Source of the DNA: Sulfurimonas sp.
Lineage (GTDB): Bacteria > Campylobacterota > Campylobacteria > Campylobacterales > Sulfurimonadaceae
Reading direction: 5' to 3'
DNA length: 5,826 nt
NCBI GenBank assembly: GCA_027011725.1
Contig: JALUZQ010000246.1
Coordinates: 1 to 5,826, forward strand
The notes under the pieces were generated by a model that was given only the letters and a program-made list of their open reading frames with translations, was not told where the DNA came from and did no database searches. Positions within the stretch are counted from its first letter, which is position 1, and the number at the start of each line of letters is the position of its first letter. Position numbers and translations under genes: made by a program. Shown piece by piece: positions 1 to 5,826 of the stretch.

Positions 1-1488
1 CTCATCAAATGCCTTATGTATCTTAGAACAATAAAGCGGAAAACAGATGGAATTTATATGCTGATACTTTTCATAGTCATCATACTCCCTGCTCATCAAA
101 GCTATAGAGGGTGTCACTCCTTGAGTGATCTTTTGAATTGTATCTTTATCACACTCTTCATGCACAAAAATGAAAATATCCGCTTCACTCTCCAAAGTGT
201 CCACTACTTCCAGCTGCATATCAAACACTTCGGCATACTTTATAAAGGAGTTATGTTTGACACTTAAATGCATATCTTGTGCATATATTGCCATTTTCAA
301 CTCTTGATATGTTTTGATATCTTCAACGATATTACACTCATGTGTTACAACTTCAATAGGGATCTCGACAAAGAACGTACTCCCTTTTCCCAGTTCAGAT
401 TCAACACCAACGCTGCCACCCATCAATGATGCGAGTTGATTTGATATAGAGAGTCCAAGCCCTGTTCCATTTTTATTGTACTCCACATGTTCATGTGCCT
501 GTGCAAACGCTTCAAATATATGTTGTATCTCATCATCACTAATACCAATACCGCTGTCAGCTACATATATCTTTAAAAAGCCTTCATCATACTCTGCTTC
601 AACACGAATGACACCCTGCTCAGGCGTAAATTTAATAGCATTGCTGAGAAAGTTGGAGAGGATCTGCTTTATACGTAAAATATCGCCATACAACTCTTTT
701 GGTATACTTGGATTTATAAAAGAGAGAATTGTTATCTCTTTGGAGTTTGCACTTGCAACAAAAAGCTCCATAGTATGACTCAGCTCTTCATGTAAAGAGA
801 ATACTTTCGGTTCTATGGTAAACTCTCCACTTCGAAGTTTTGAAAAATCTAAAATATCGTTAATGATACTTAGAAGGTTCTCACCGCTATTAAGAATTAT
901 GTTCAAATAATTTCGATGTTTTTTTGAAATATCTTCATTGATAAGCAGATTCACAAAGCCTAAAATAGCATTAAGGGGTGTGCGTATCTCATGTGACATG
1001 TTGGAGAGAAAATACTCTTTTGCCTGAGAAGCCATTAATGCTTCTTGTCTGGCATCAATGAGCTTTTGAAAGATGGTATCTGTATAAAACTTCAAAATAC
1101 CACGAAAGTTTTTATCGAAGATATAAGAAATTTCTTCAAAAATTTGCTTTGAGTTGAGTCCACTGTCATAAGAGAAATCAAGCATAGAGCGCCTAAAATG
1201 ACTACACAACTCAAAAAGTTCATCCGCACTAATTTCACGATATTTTAAATAGACCAACAACTCTTGCATCACCGGGCAGTTACCTATTTCTGTCTCCCCT
1301 GAAATAACACCCATAAAGTAATCAAACACACCATTTGCGTAGTTTTCAATGAAATACGCTTCATCTATATTATGCTCTTTTAAAATTTGTTTTGGAGAGT
1401 CATACATTACCCACTGCTCAACGATACTGCGTTTATTTGCTATAAAGACAGGATGTGATTTAATGAGCGTGGGAATTTTGTACTGCAT
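1..1488 (-). CDS. Soluble sensor histidine kinase, probably hybrid, 3' end outside window
   Basis: ATP-dependent histidine autokinase. The frame is open from ATG at 1488 to base 1 (496 codons, no stop), so the C-terminus is missing. Residues 1-150 are mostly helical and I do not recognise the domain; no hydrophobic stretch is long enough to span a membrane, so the protein should be cytosolic. A helical linker (about 138-160) leads into a HisKA domain with the H-box SNMSHEIRTPLNAI, phospho-acceptor His166. The HATPase_c domain follows: N-box around 276-287 (SNFLSNAIKFT), G1 box DSGIGI 311-316, F box FEAFAQ 325-330 and G2 box NGTGLGLSIS 340-349. Residues 398-496 look like a receiver fold without the phospho-acceptor Asp. 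The BarA-like layout suggests a true receiver or HPt domain beyond the window. The start was chosen because it directly follows the TAG of the upstream gene; the ribosome site is weak (AGG at 1499-1501), consistent with translational coupling. The signal sensed is unknown. Confidence 0.93.
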   Translation of the reverse strand, partial: MQYKIPTLIKSHPVFIANKRSIVEQWVMYDSPKQILKEHNIDEAYFIENYANGVFDYFMGVISGETEIGNCPVMQELLVYLKYREISADELFELCSHFRRSMLDFSYDSGLNSKQIFEEISYIFDKNFRGILKFYTDTIFQKLIDARQEALMASQAKEYFLSNMSHEIRTPLNAILGFVNLLINEDISKKHRNYLNIILNSGENLLSIINDILDFSKLRSGEFTIEPKVFSLHEELSHTMELFVASANSKEITILSFINPSIPKELYGDILRIKQILSNFLSNAIKFTPEQGVIRVEAEYDEGFLKIYVADSGIGISDDEIQHIFEAFAQAHEHVEYNKNGTGLGLSISNQLASLMGGSVGVESELGKGSTFFVEIPIEVVTHECNIVEDIKTYQELKMAIYAQDMHLSVKHNSFIKYAEVFDMQLEVVDTLESEADIFIFVHEECDKDTIQKITQGVTPSIALMSREYDDYEKYQHINSICFPLYCSKIHKAFDE

Positions 1489-2307
1489 CTATGCACTGCC
1501 TAAAAAGTAGTATGAAAGCCCCATTACAACTGAGAGTTTTAAAAATGAGATTGCCACCGTACCTATGATATTACCAATCTGACAGCTACCACAGCCTACA
1601 TACTTTTTGCCTTCATACTGTGCGTAAAAAAAGTAAATAATATCTAACAATACGACAATGCCTGCTCCATAGAGCTGACTTGTAAAAATAAAAGATTTGT
1701 CTGATATAAAGAACGAGATAATCAATAAGAGTAGAAGAAGCACTGTCACAATATTTGCAGCAAGTAAGATTTTGTCTCTAGTAAAAGTACGGGGACAATA
1801 CTCCGACTGCGTTTGTGATGATGTCGTTCCAGCACCTATGTCAAGCCCGTTTTCAAAACGTTCTTTATCCTCTTTTGACATCTTTTGAATAAAGGTCGCA
1901 CCAAAAGTATAGTCAATCTTTCTTTGCAGCAAAATTGCTAAATCACCGCTTGCTTTTAAAGTTCTATCTTCACCATCTCTATCTTGGTAGACAATACTAA
2001 TGCTCTCAAAACGCTGAATAAATGCACTTCGTCCAGGATAATAAGCAGTTGTCTCTTGTGTCTCTACGCTTCCACTGTGTCCAATAAGTCTCGGGTTTAT
2101 AATTTCTAAAAAGTTCTCACCATCTTTGACTACAATAACATTATAGTAACTTCCTATCTGATAAGCAGCAAGTCCATCTAAATTATTTTCATTGATAGTA
2201 TCTTTAAGATCTTCTATCAAGGCAAATAATTTCTCATCAAACACTCTTACATCTGTTGCATATTCCACACTTAAAGGTGTCGGATACTTTATAACATTAC
2301 GAACCAT
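1489..2307 (-). CDS. Membrane protein with degenerate peptide-deformylase-like domain
   Basis: 272 residues. Residues 1-145 follow the peptide deformylase fold from end to end: an opening like RNVIKYPTPLS, motif 1 as GLAAYQIG (45-52, Gln50 kept), the NPRLI strand (71-75), DRDG (109-112) and a C-terminal helix ending in GATFIQKMS. The catalytic residues are gone: the EGCLS motif reads ETTAY (Cys to Thr87) and HExxH reads RKIDY (129-133; both His and the Glu replaced). It should therefore not bind the metal or deformylate. A polar linker (145-170) leads to three predicted membrane helices (about 179-201, 212-229 and 246-268), with Cys171 before the first and a CGSC motif (239-242) between the second and third. 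An AAAGG ribosome site (2316-2320) precedes the ATG by 8 nt. The TAG stop abuts the kinase ATG, implying coupled expression and perhaps a shared sensory role. An automatic label of active peptide deformylase would be misleading. Confidence 0.85.
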   Translation of the reverse strand: MVRNVIKYPTPLSVEYATDVRVFDEKLFALIEDLKDTINENNLDGLAAYQIGSYYNVIVVKDGENFLEIINPRLIGHSGSVETQETTAYYPGRSAFIQRFESISIVYQDRDGEDRTLKASGDLAILLQRKIDYTFGATFIQKMSKEDKERFENGLDIGAGTTSSQTQSEYCPRTFTRDKILLAANIVTVLLLLLLIISFFISDKSFIFTSQLYGAGIVVLLDIIYFFYAQYEGKKYVGCGSCQIGNIIGTVAISFLKLSVVMGLSYYFLGSA

Positions 2308-2335
2308 AAAAACAGCCTTTAGATGTAAAATACGA

Positions 2336-2360
2336 AGTGCAGAGAAAATTTCTCTGCACT
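2336..2360 (-). other. Perfect 11-bp stem-loop between small gene and deformylase-like gene
   Basis: The left arm 2336-2346 (AGTGCAGAGAA) and right arm 2350-2360 are exact reverse complements around a 3-nt loop. The element lies 10 bp after the stop of the small gene and 28 bp before the next start. In the direction of transcription the stem is preceded by TTTTTT but followed only by TCGTATTTTAC, so the classic U-tract of an intrinsic terminator is poor. It could be a leaky terminator or attenuator lowering expression of the two downstream genes, or a hairpin stabilising the 3' end of the sqr mRNA. Confidence 0.55.
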
Positions 2361-2370
2361 AAAAAATCAA

Positions 2371-2547
2371 CTAGTGACTTTTACCAACTACTATAATCAT
2401 TTTTATATTGATGATTAAAAATCTGATAAACTGCCAAATCACACAAGTTCTCATTTTTCTTGCAAATGCACCTGGAATCATTGTCAAATTAAATGCATCA
2501 CTTTTTTGAAAGTTTACTTCTTCTTCTACTAATTTTTTCTCGCTCAT
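2371..2547 (-). CDS. 58-residue small cationic hydrophobic protein downstream of sqr
   Basis: A complete short frame from ATG (2545-2547) to TAG (2371-2373). I do not recognise the family. The start is well supported: a near-ideal ribosome site AAAAGGAGA (2552-2560) sits 4 nt before the ATG, and the gene begins only 16 bp after the sqr stop, so it should be translated from the sqr mRNA. The N-terminus is charged (MSEKKLVEEEV). A linker with PGAFARKMRT (25-34, basic) leads into a hydrophobic helix from about Cys35 to Val54 that carries Arg42 and Lys49 seven residues apart, on the same helical face. This suggests an in-plane amphipathic membrane helix or a helix packing against a partner. The tail is GKSH. 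Position suggests a small accessory or anchoring partner of the quinone-reducing oxidoreductase, but that is inference. Confidence 0.75.
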   Translation of the reverse strand: MSEKKLVEEEVNFQKSDAFNLTMIPGAFARKMRTCVIWQFIRFLIINIKMIIVVGKSH

Positions 2548-2551
2548 GTTG

Positions 2552-2560
2552 TCTCCTTTT
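2552..2560 (-). promoter_or_regulatory. Strong Shine-Dalgarno site of the small gene
   Basis: AAAAGGAGA on the minus strand, followed by CAAC and then ATG at 2547. It lies wholly inside the 16-bp gap after the sqr stop and is the strongest ribosome site in the window. It is the main reason for calling the 58-codon frame a real gene. Confidence 0.85.
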
Positions 2561-2563
2561 ATT

Positions 2564-4033
2564 TTATTCTGGAATCAGAGTCCAGCCCGGATTAAGTTTT
2601 GCTTTATAGATGAACAGATAGTGAAGGATATGTTTAATCCAGTGTCCAGCAAGACCGATTTCACCAAATGTATAGTCTGTATCACGACCAGTTCCAGGAT
2701 ATTTTTCAAAGTCAGGAACAACAGGATAAACAGTCATAGCTGCAGCTGTACCGTCAAATACACCTTTACCCGCAGAAGCAACACAAGCAGCACCCATTTC
2801 AGCCATAGAAGCTTCATGTAAGTGAGCACTATCACCTTTAGTCATCAAGTCACATACAGAGTGAGCAACCGCTTTACCGATAATACCTGAAGGCATACCA
2901 GTTCTTGGAGGTGTTGGATTGATCGGTGTTCCGTTTGGAGATTTCATCGGTTTAGAGATGATATGTGGTGGTGCAAACGCAATACCGGCAGCAAACATAT
3001 TTTTATATGTAGGATTTTGGTATGTTCTTGGCCAGTCACTTGCTTTCCATTCTGCATAAGGTTTTGGAGTATAATCAGCATCAACTTTCATAAATCCATT
3101 TGGAGCAAATACCGTATCTGTAATATCTTCTCCCGCTTTATTATAAGCTTTAAGACCTACACCTGCAAATGGTGGAATAAGCATAGCAAAGTCGAACTCT
3201 TCTTCACCAGTAGATCCATCAAGAAGTTCATACTCTACTTTTCCATTTTCTACTTTAGAAGTGTGTGCACCAATTAACCAGTCTACACCACGTTCAGCGA
3301 AAAGTGATTCAGCAAACAGTTTTGAAGATACAACGTATCCACCGACTTTCATATGAAGTCCACCCATACCGAAGTCACCTAAGAAAGACTCATTAGAGAT
3401 CCACTTCATATCTGCCATATCACGAACACCCGCTTTTCTTAGCTCATGTTCAATGTTGAAGATATACTCAAACGCAGCACCTTGACATGTACACATACCG
3501 TGACCTGTACCGATAAGGAATTTTTGACGTGTTCCTGCTTTCATTTTTTCTATTGCTTCGTTTAATTTCTCAGAAGCGTGAACAGCATGGTCTGCAGTAC
3601 AAACTGATACTGTATGCTCACCAAGTTGAGAACCTTCACCAAGACCCGGAGTCGCACCGAAGTTTAGTTTCGGCCCTGTAGCATTTACCAAGTAATCATA
3701 CTCGATAGTCTCAGTCTCTCCAGCTTTATCAGCACTTGTGTACTCGATAGTCACAAAAGGCTTGTCGCTTGACTCAGCACCTTCTGGATTGATAGATACC
3801 GCTTTTGCTTGGTGGTATGTAATGCCAGCTTTAGCATATACAGGAGCCAAGTCAAAAGTAACTTCTTCTTTTGTCATTTGACCAACACCTACCCAAATGT
3901 TCGATGGAATCCAGTTCCATTTAGCATTTGGAGTTACAACAACAACTTCATGTTGGGAACCTAACCATTTTGCAGCGAATGTAGCTGTTGTATGACCAGC
4001 AACACCACCACCTAATACAACTAATCTTGCCAT
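2564..4033 (-). CDS. sqr: Sulfide:quinone oxidoreductase (FAD-dependent)
   Basis: Membrane-associated flavoprotein that oxidises sulfide to polysulfide or sulfur and reduces quinone. It has 489 residues, somewhat longer than the usual 400-450. The N-terminal Rossmann motif VVLGGGVAGH (5-14) binds FAD; NATGPKLNFG (117-126) and QNPTYKNMFAAGIAFAPP (339-356) are further family blocks. Cys145 (SVCTADHA) and Cys183 (CTCQGAAFEY) match the conserved cysteines of the family. The position of the third, C347 in the Aquifex enzyme, appears to be Thr337 (PRTYQNPTYKN). Cys181 makes a CxC with Cys183; other cysteines are 394 and 417. The C-terminal segment 457-489 (GHWIKHILHYLFIYK) is the amphipathic type that anchors SQR to the membrane. 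The ATG at 4033 has AAGAGGA 7 nt upstream. The small gene follows after 16 bp. The subtype is not assigned; another flavin disulfide reductase relative is possible but less likely. Confidence 0.93.
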   Translation of the reverse strand: MARLVVLGGGVAGHTTATFAAKWLGSQHEVVVVTPNAKWNWIPSNIWVGVGQMTKEEVTFDLAPVYAKAGITYHQAKAVSINPEGAESSDKPFVTIEYTSADKAGETETIEYDYLVNATGPKLNFGATPGLGEGSQLGEHTVSVCTADHAVHASEKLNEAIEKMKAGTRQKFLIGTGHGMCTCQGAAFEYIFNIEHELRKAGVRDMADMKWISNESFLGDFGMGGLHMKVGGYVVSSKLFAESLFAERGVDWLIGAHTSKVENGKVEYELLDGSTGEEEFDFAMLIPPFAGVGLKAYNKAGEDITDTVFAPNGFMKVDADYTPKPYAEWKASDWPRTYQNPTYKNMFAAGIAFAPPHIISKPMKSPNGTPINPTPPRTGMPSGIIGKAVAHSVCDLMTKGDSAHLHEASMAEMGAACVASAGKGVFDGTAAAMTVYPVVPDFEKYPGTGRDTDYTFGEIGLAGHWIKHILHYLFIYKAKLNPGWTLIPE

Positions 4034-4040
4034 ATAATTT

Positions 4041-4047
4041 TCCTCTT
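4041..4047 (-). promoter_or_regulatory. Ribosome binding site of sqr
   Basis: AAGAGGA on the minus strand, 7 nt before the ATG at 4031-4033. It fixes the start immediately before the Rossmann glycine motif, which is where the family begins. Confidence 0.75.
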
Positions 4048-4056
4048 GATTTAAGT

Positions 4057-4095
4057 TATCAGTAACTTTATCAAAATAATATCAAAAAGTTATCA
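4057..4095 (-). repeat. Four helically phased TGATA elements upstream of sqr
   Basis: On the minus strand TGATA occurs at 4091-4095, 4080-4084, 4069-4073 and 4057-4061, so start-to-start spacing is 11, 11 and 12 bp, about one helical turn. The outer two extend to an exact 9-bp direct repeat TGATAACTT (4087-4095 and 4053-4061). T-rich runs follow several copies. This may be a regulator-binding array, or the periodic AT-rich signal that replaces the -35 box in many Campylobacterota sigma-70 promoters. Confidence 0.5.
4076..4084 (-). promoter_or_regulatory. Candidate extended -10 promoter for sqr
   Basis: TGATATTAT on the minus strand matches TGnTATAAT with one mismatch. It lies 42 bp upstream of the sqr ATG, giving a predicted leader of about 35 nt. 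No convincing -35 hexamer sits 16-18 bp upstream, which is usual for sigma-70 promoters in this group. The transcription start is inferred only. Confidence 0.45.
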
Positions 4096-4184
4096 CACTT
4101 TTTCATTATTTTAGAAAATATTTTACATTAGTCTCATTTATACACACCTATTTTAGGGCTTTTGATGATGATAAAAATCATATT

Positions 4185-5826
4185 TTAGTCATTTCTTAGA
4201 ATTTTATTAATTATTTCGTATGTATTATTTGATAAGTTATGTGTAGAAACTACACGTTTTAACTCTTTTTGCATCAACTGTTGGTGTGTATCATGCAGTT
4301 TGTCATAGATTTTAAACGAACTTGCAAGGGCTGATGCCATCTGCGGGTTGATTTTATCTATTTCTATTATCTTGTCTGCCAAAAATTTATACCCGCTTCC
4401 ATCGGCTTTGTGAAAGTGTTTATGATTACGTGAAAATGAACCTATTAAAGAACGTACGAGGTTTGGAACTTTTTCATCATACACCTTATCAAGCTGCATT
4501 CTCTCTACTCTTTCTAAAAGCTCTTCTTTATCTGCTGAAGCGATGATCGCAAAGTATTTGTTCATCACCAAAGTTTCATCTTTATACTTCTCATAAAAAT
4601 CTCTGAGTGCTTCCTCGGCAAACGCAGCGTGAATATTCTCTAAAATATCAAGTGCCACAACTCTGTCTGTCATCGTCACAGACTCTTCATACTGTTTCTT
4701 TGCAAGGAGTGCCACTGCATCATTTTTAAGTGCAGAGAGTATCTTCAAGGTTCTGTTTTTGATAGCACGCTGCGCAATAGCATCTGCCTCAAGCGAGGTA
4801 GAATCTGGAAAATGATTTGTATGGTAAATATCTAAGAGCTGTGTTTCATACTCTTTTGCTATGGTTTGTAAAAGCTGCTCTTTGGCATCATAAATACGCT
4901 CAAAATCGACTCGCTCTTGCATCTGCATAATCGCACTGACAGACGGAAGTTCCAGTAGCAGTGCTTTGTAAGAGAGATCGACATCAAGCTCAAGTAAATA
5001 TCCATAAGCTTCCACAAAGGCACTGTCTATTTCTTCACCTGCTATTATCTTATTAATCGTCTGCAAAGCGAAATTCTGTGCCGCTTCATACTGCACAAAA
5101 CTGTTCGTGTCATGCTTCATCAAAAAGGCATACTCAGGATTTTGCTGCTCTATTATAAAAGGTGCTGAAAAATCTCTATTTATAGAAAGCACAGGCTTGC
5201 TTTTGAGAGCTTCAAAACTGAAAGTCTCATTCTCTTTGGAAATTTTCAGCGTTTGAGAGAGAATCTCCTCTCCGTCTGCATCCAAAAGTCCCATTTTCAG
5301 AGGAAAATAGTATGGTTCTTGTTTAGCACCATCTACTGCGTTTGGAACCTGCTGTCTTAAACGCAGCTCATATCTGCCATTGTCAAAATGCTCCTCTACT
5401 TGTAGTTTTGGCGTCCCACTTTGATGGTACCAGCGTTTAAACTGCTCCAAATCCTCACCACTTGCACTGCTCATCGCCCATAAGAAGTCATCGGTGGTCA
5501 CAGCTTGAGCATCAAAGGTCTCAAAGTACAAGTCCATCGCTTGACGGAACTTCTCTTTGCCTATGAGCGTATGTATCATACGGATCACCTCAGCACCTTT
5601 TTCATAAACTGTTGCTGTATAGAAGTTATTCATAGAGATGTAAGATTTTGGCTGTATCGGGTGACGCGTTGGGGAGCTGTCCTCTACAAACTGACGCTCA
5701 CGCAGTGCTTTTACATCTTCAATGCGTTGGACTTCACTTGAATTCATATCGGCTGAGAAGCACTGGTCTCGAAAGACTGTGAGTCCCTCTTTGAGTGTGA
5801 GTTGAAACCAGTCACGACAAGTGATG
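4185..5826 (-). CDS. pepN: Aminopeptidase N (M1 zinc metallopeptidase), 5' end outside window
   Basis: Cytosolic aminopeptidase that removes N-terminal residues during peptide turnover. The frame is open from the right edge to the TAA at 4185-4187, about 547 codons of an expected 850-870. The first complete codon corresponds to about residue 308 of E. coli PepN. The window therefore lacks the N-terminal domain and the HExxH zinc motif but begins just after it with ITCRDWFQLTLKEGLTVFRD, whose LKEGL Glu is the third zinc ligand (E. coli Glu320). The catalytic Tyr381 equivalent is in NNFYTATVYEKGAEVIR. After the rest of the catalytic domain come the beta-sandwich (from about WYHQSGTPKLQV) and the C-terminal helical-repeat domain, with conserved RSLIGSFSRN and DGSGYKFLADKI, ending NTYEIINKILRND. 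The ATG at 5747 is internal: conserved PepN sequence continues upstream of it without a stop. Probably a separate unit from sqr, 151 bp away. Confidence 0.95.
   Translation of the reverse strand, partial: ITCRDWFQLTLKEGLTVFRDQCFSADMNSSEVQRIEDVKALRERQFVEDSSPTRHPIQPKSYISMNNFYTATVYEKGAEVIRMIHTLIGKEKFRQAMDLYFETFDAQAVTTDDFLWAMSSASGEDLEQFKRWYHQSGTPKLQVEEHFDNGRYELRLRQQVPNAVDGAKQEPYYFPLKMGLLDADGEEILSQTLKISKENETFSFEALKSKPVLSINRDFSAPFIIEQQNPEYAFLMKHDTNSFVQYEAAQNFALQTINKIIAGEEIDSAFVEAYGYLLELDVDLSYKALLLELPSVSAIMQMQERVDFERIYDAKEQLLQTIAKEYETQLLDIYHTNHFPDSTSLEADAIAQRAIKNRTLKILSALKNDAVALLAKKQYEESVTMTDRVVALDILENIHAAFAEEALRDFYEKYKDETLVMNKYFAIIASADKEELLERVERMQLDKVYDEKVPNLVRSLIGSFSRNHKHFHKADGSGYKFLADKIIEIDKINPQMASALASSFKIYDKLHDTHQQLMQKELKRVVSTHNLSNNTYEIINKILRND

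Larger units (their letters stand above)
4034..4184 (-). other. Non-coding gap between pepN and sqr
   Basis: 151 bp, strongly AT-rich, with no credible open frame. It holds the candidate promoter and the phased repeats listed separately. Just after the pepN stop there are only weak hairpins (a 5-bp ATGAT/ATCAT stem and a 4-bp CCTA/TAGG stem), so no clear pepN terminator can be called. Confidence 0.7.

Noticed and set aside
16..778. Plus-strand open frames at 16-267 and 476-778
   Set aside because: They lie opposite the kinase ATPase and receiver-like regions, whose motifs are clear on the minus strand.
1697..1888. Plus-strand open frame opposite the deformylase-like gene
   Set aside because: Shadow of the membrane-helix and linker region of the minus-strand gene; no similarity or ribosome site supports it.
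2546..3277. Plus-strand open frames at 2546-2821 and 2963-3277
   Set aside because: Both are antisense to conserved SQR coding sequence, with Cys/Ser/Phe-rich, low-complexity translations typical of shadow frames.
4166..4184. Hairpin after pepN as a terminator
   Set aside because: The ATGAT/ATCAT stem is only 5 bp, almost all A-T, and not followed by a U-tract.
5505..5741. Plus-strand open frame inside pepN
   Set aside because: It lies antisense to strongly conserved PepN sequence and encodes nothing recognisable.
5745..5747. ATG as the start of a 520-residue protein
   Set aside because: The frame continues upstream without a stop to the window edge and encodes conserved PepN residues including the zinc-binding Glu, so this Met is internal.
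1..5826. tRNA, rRNA, CRISPR array or insertion sequence
   Set aside because: No cloverleaf-like segment, regularly spaced repeat-spacer units, transposase or terminal inverted repeats were seen; coding sequence covers nearly the whole window.

Overview
The window is about 5.8 kb of AT-rich, tightly packed DNA in which every supportable gene lies on the minus strand. In transcription order (right to left) it holds the C-terminal two thirds of an M1 aminopeptidase N (pepN), a sulfide:quinone oxidoreductase (sqr), a 58-residue small protein, a membrane protein with a peptide-deformylase-like domain that has lost its metal ligands, and the first 496 codons of a soluble, probably hybrid, sensor histidine kinase that runs off the left edge. 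The codon use, the short AT-rich intergenic regions and a sulfide oxidase of this form point to a sulfur-oxidising Campylobacterota (Epsilonproteobacteria), of the Sulfurimonas/Sulfuricurvum kind. That is inference from general character, not from a marker gene.

Layout: 4185-5826 is pepN, with its start and HExxH motif outside the window. 4034-4184 is a 151-bp non-coding gap with a good extended -10 element and four TGATA elements spaced 11-12 bp apart, and is the likely sqr promoter region. 2564-4033 is sqr. After 16 bp, and behind a near-perfect Shine-Dalgarno sequence, 2371-2547 encodes the small protein. 2308-2370 carries an 11-bp perfect stem-loop. 1489-2307 is the deformylase-like membrane protein. 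Its TAG stop directly abuts the ATG of the kinase (1-1488).

How they may work together: pepN is a housekeeping peptidase and probably a separate unit. sqr oxidises sulfide and feeds electrons to the quinone pool, and the small protein is almost certainly co-transcribed with it. The deformylase-like protein and the kinase look like a translationally coupled pair. The first has a dead-enzyme cytosolic domain, three membrane spans and a CGSC motif. The second has no membrane segment of its own. A plausible but unproven reading is that the membrane protein is the sensory or docking partner of the soluble kinase and that the pair monitors sulfide or redox state next to sqr. The most notable observations are the pseudo-deformylase/membrane fusion, the small protein downstream of sqr, and an SQR in which one of the classical redox cysteines appears to be a threonine.
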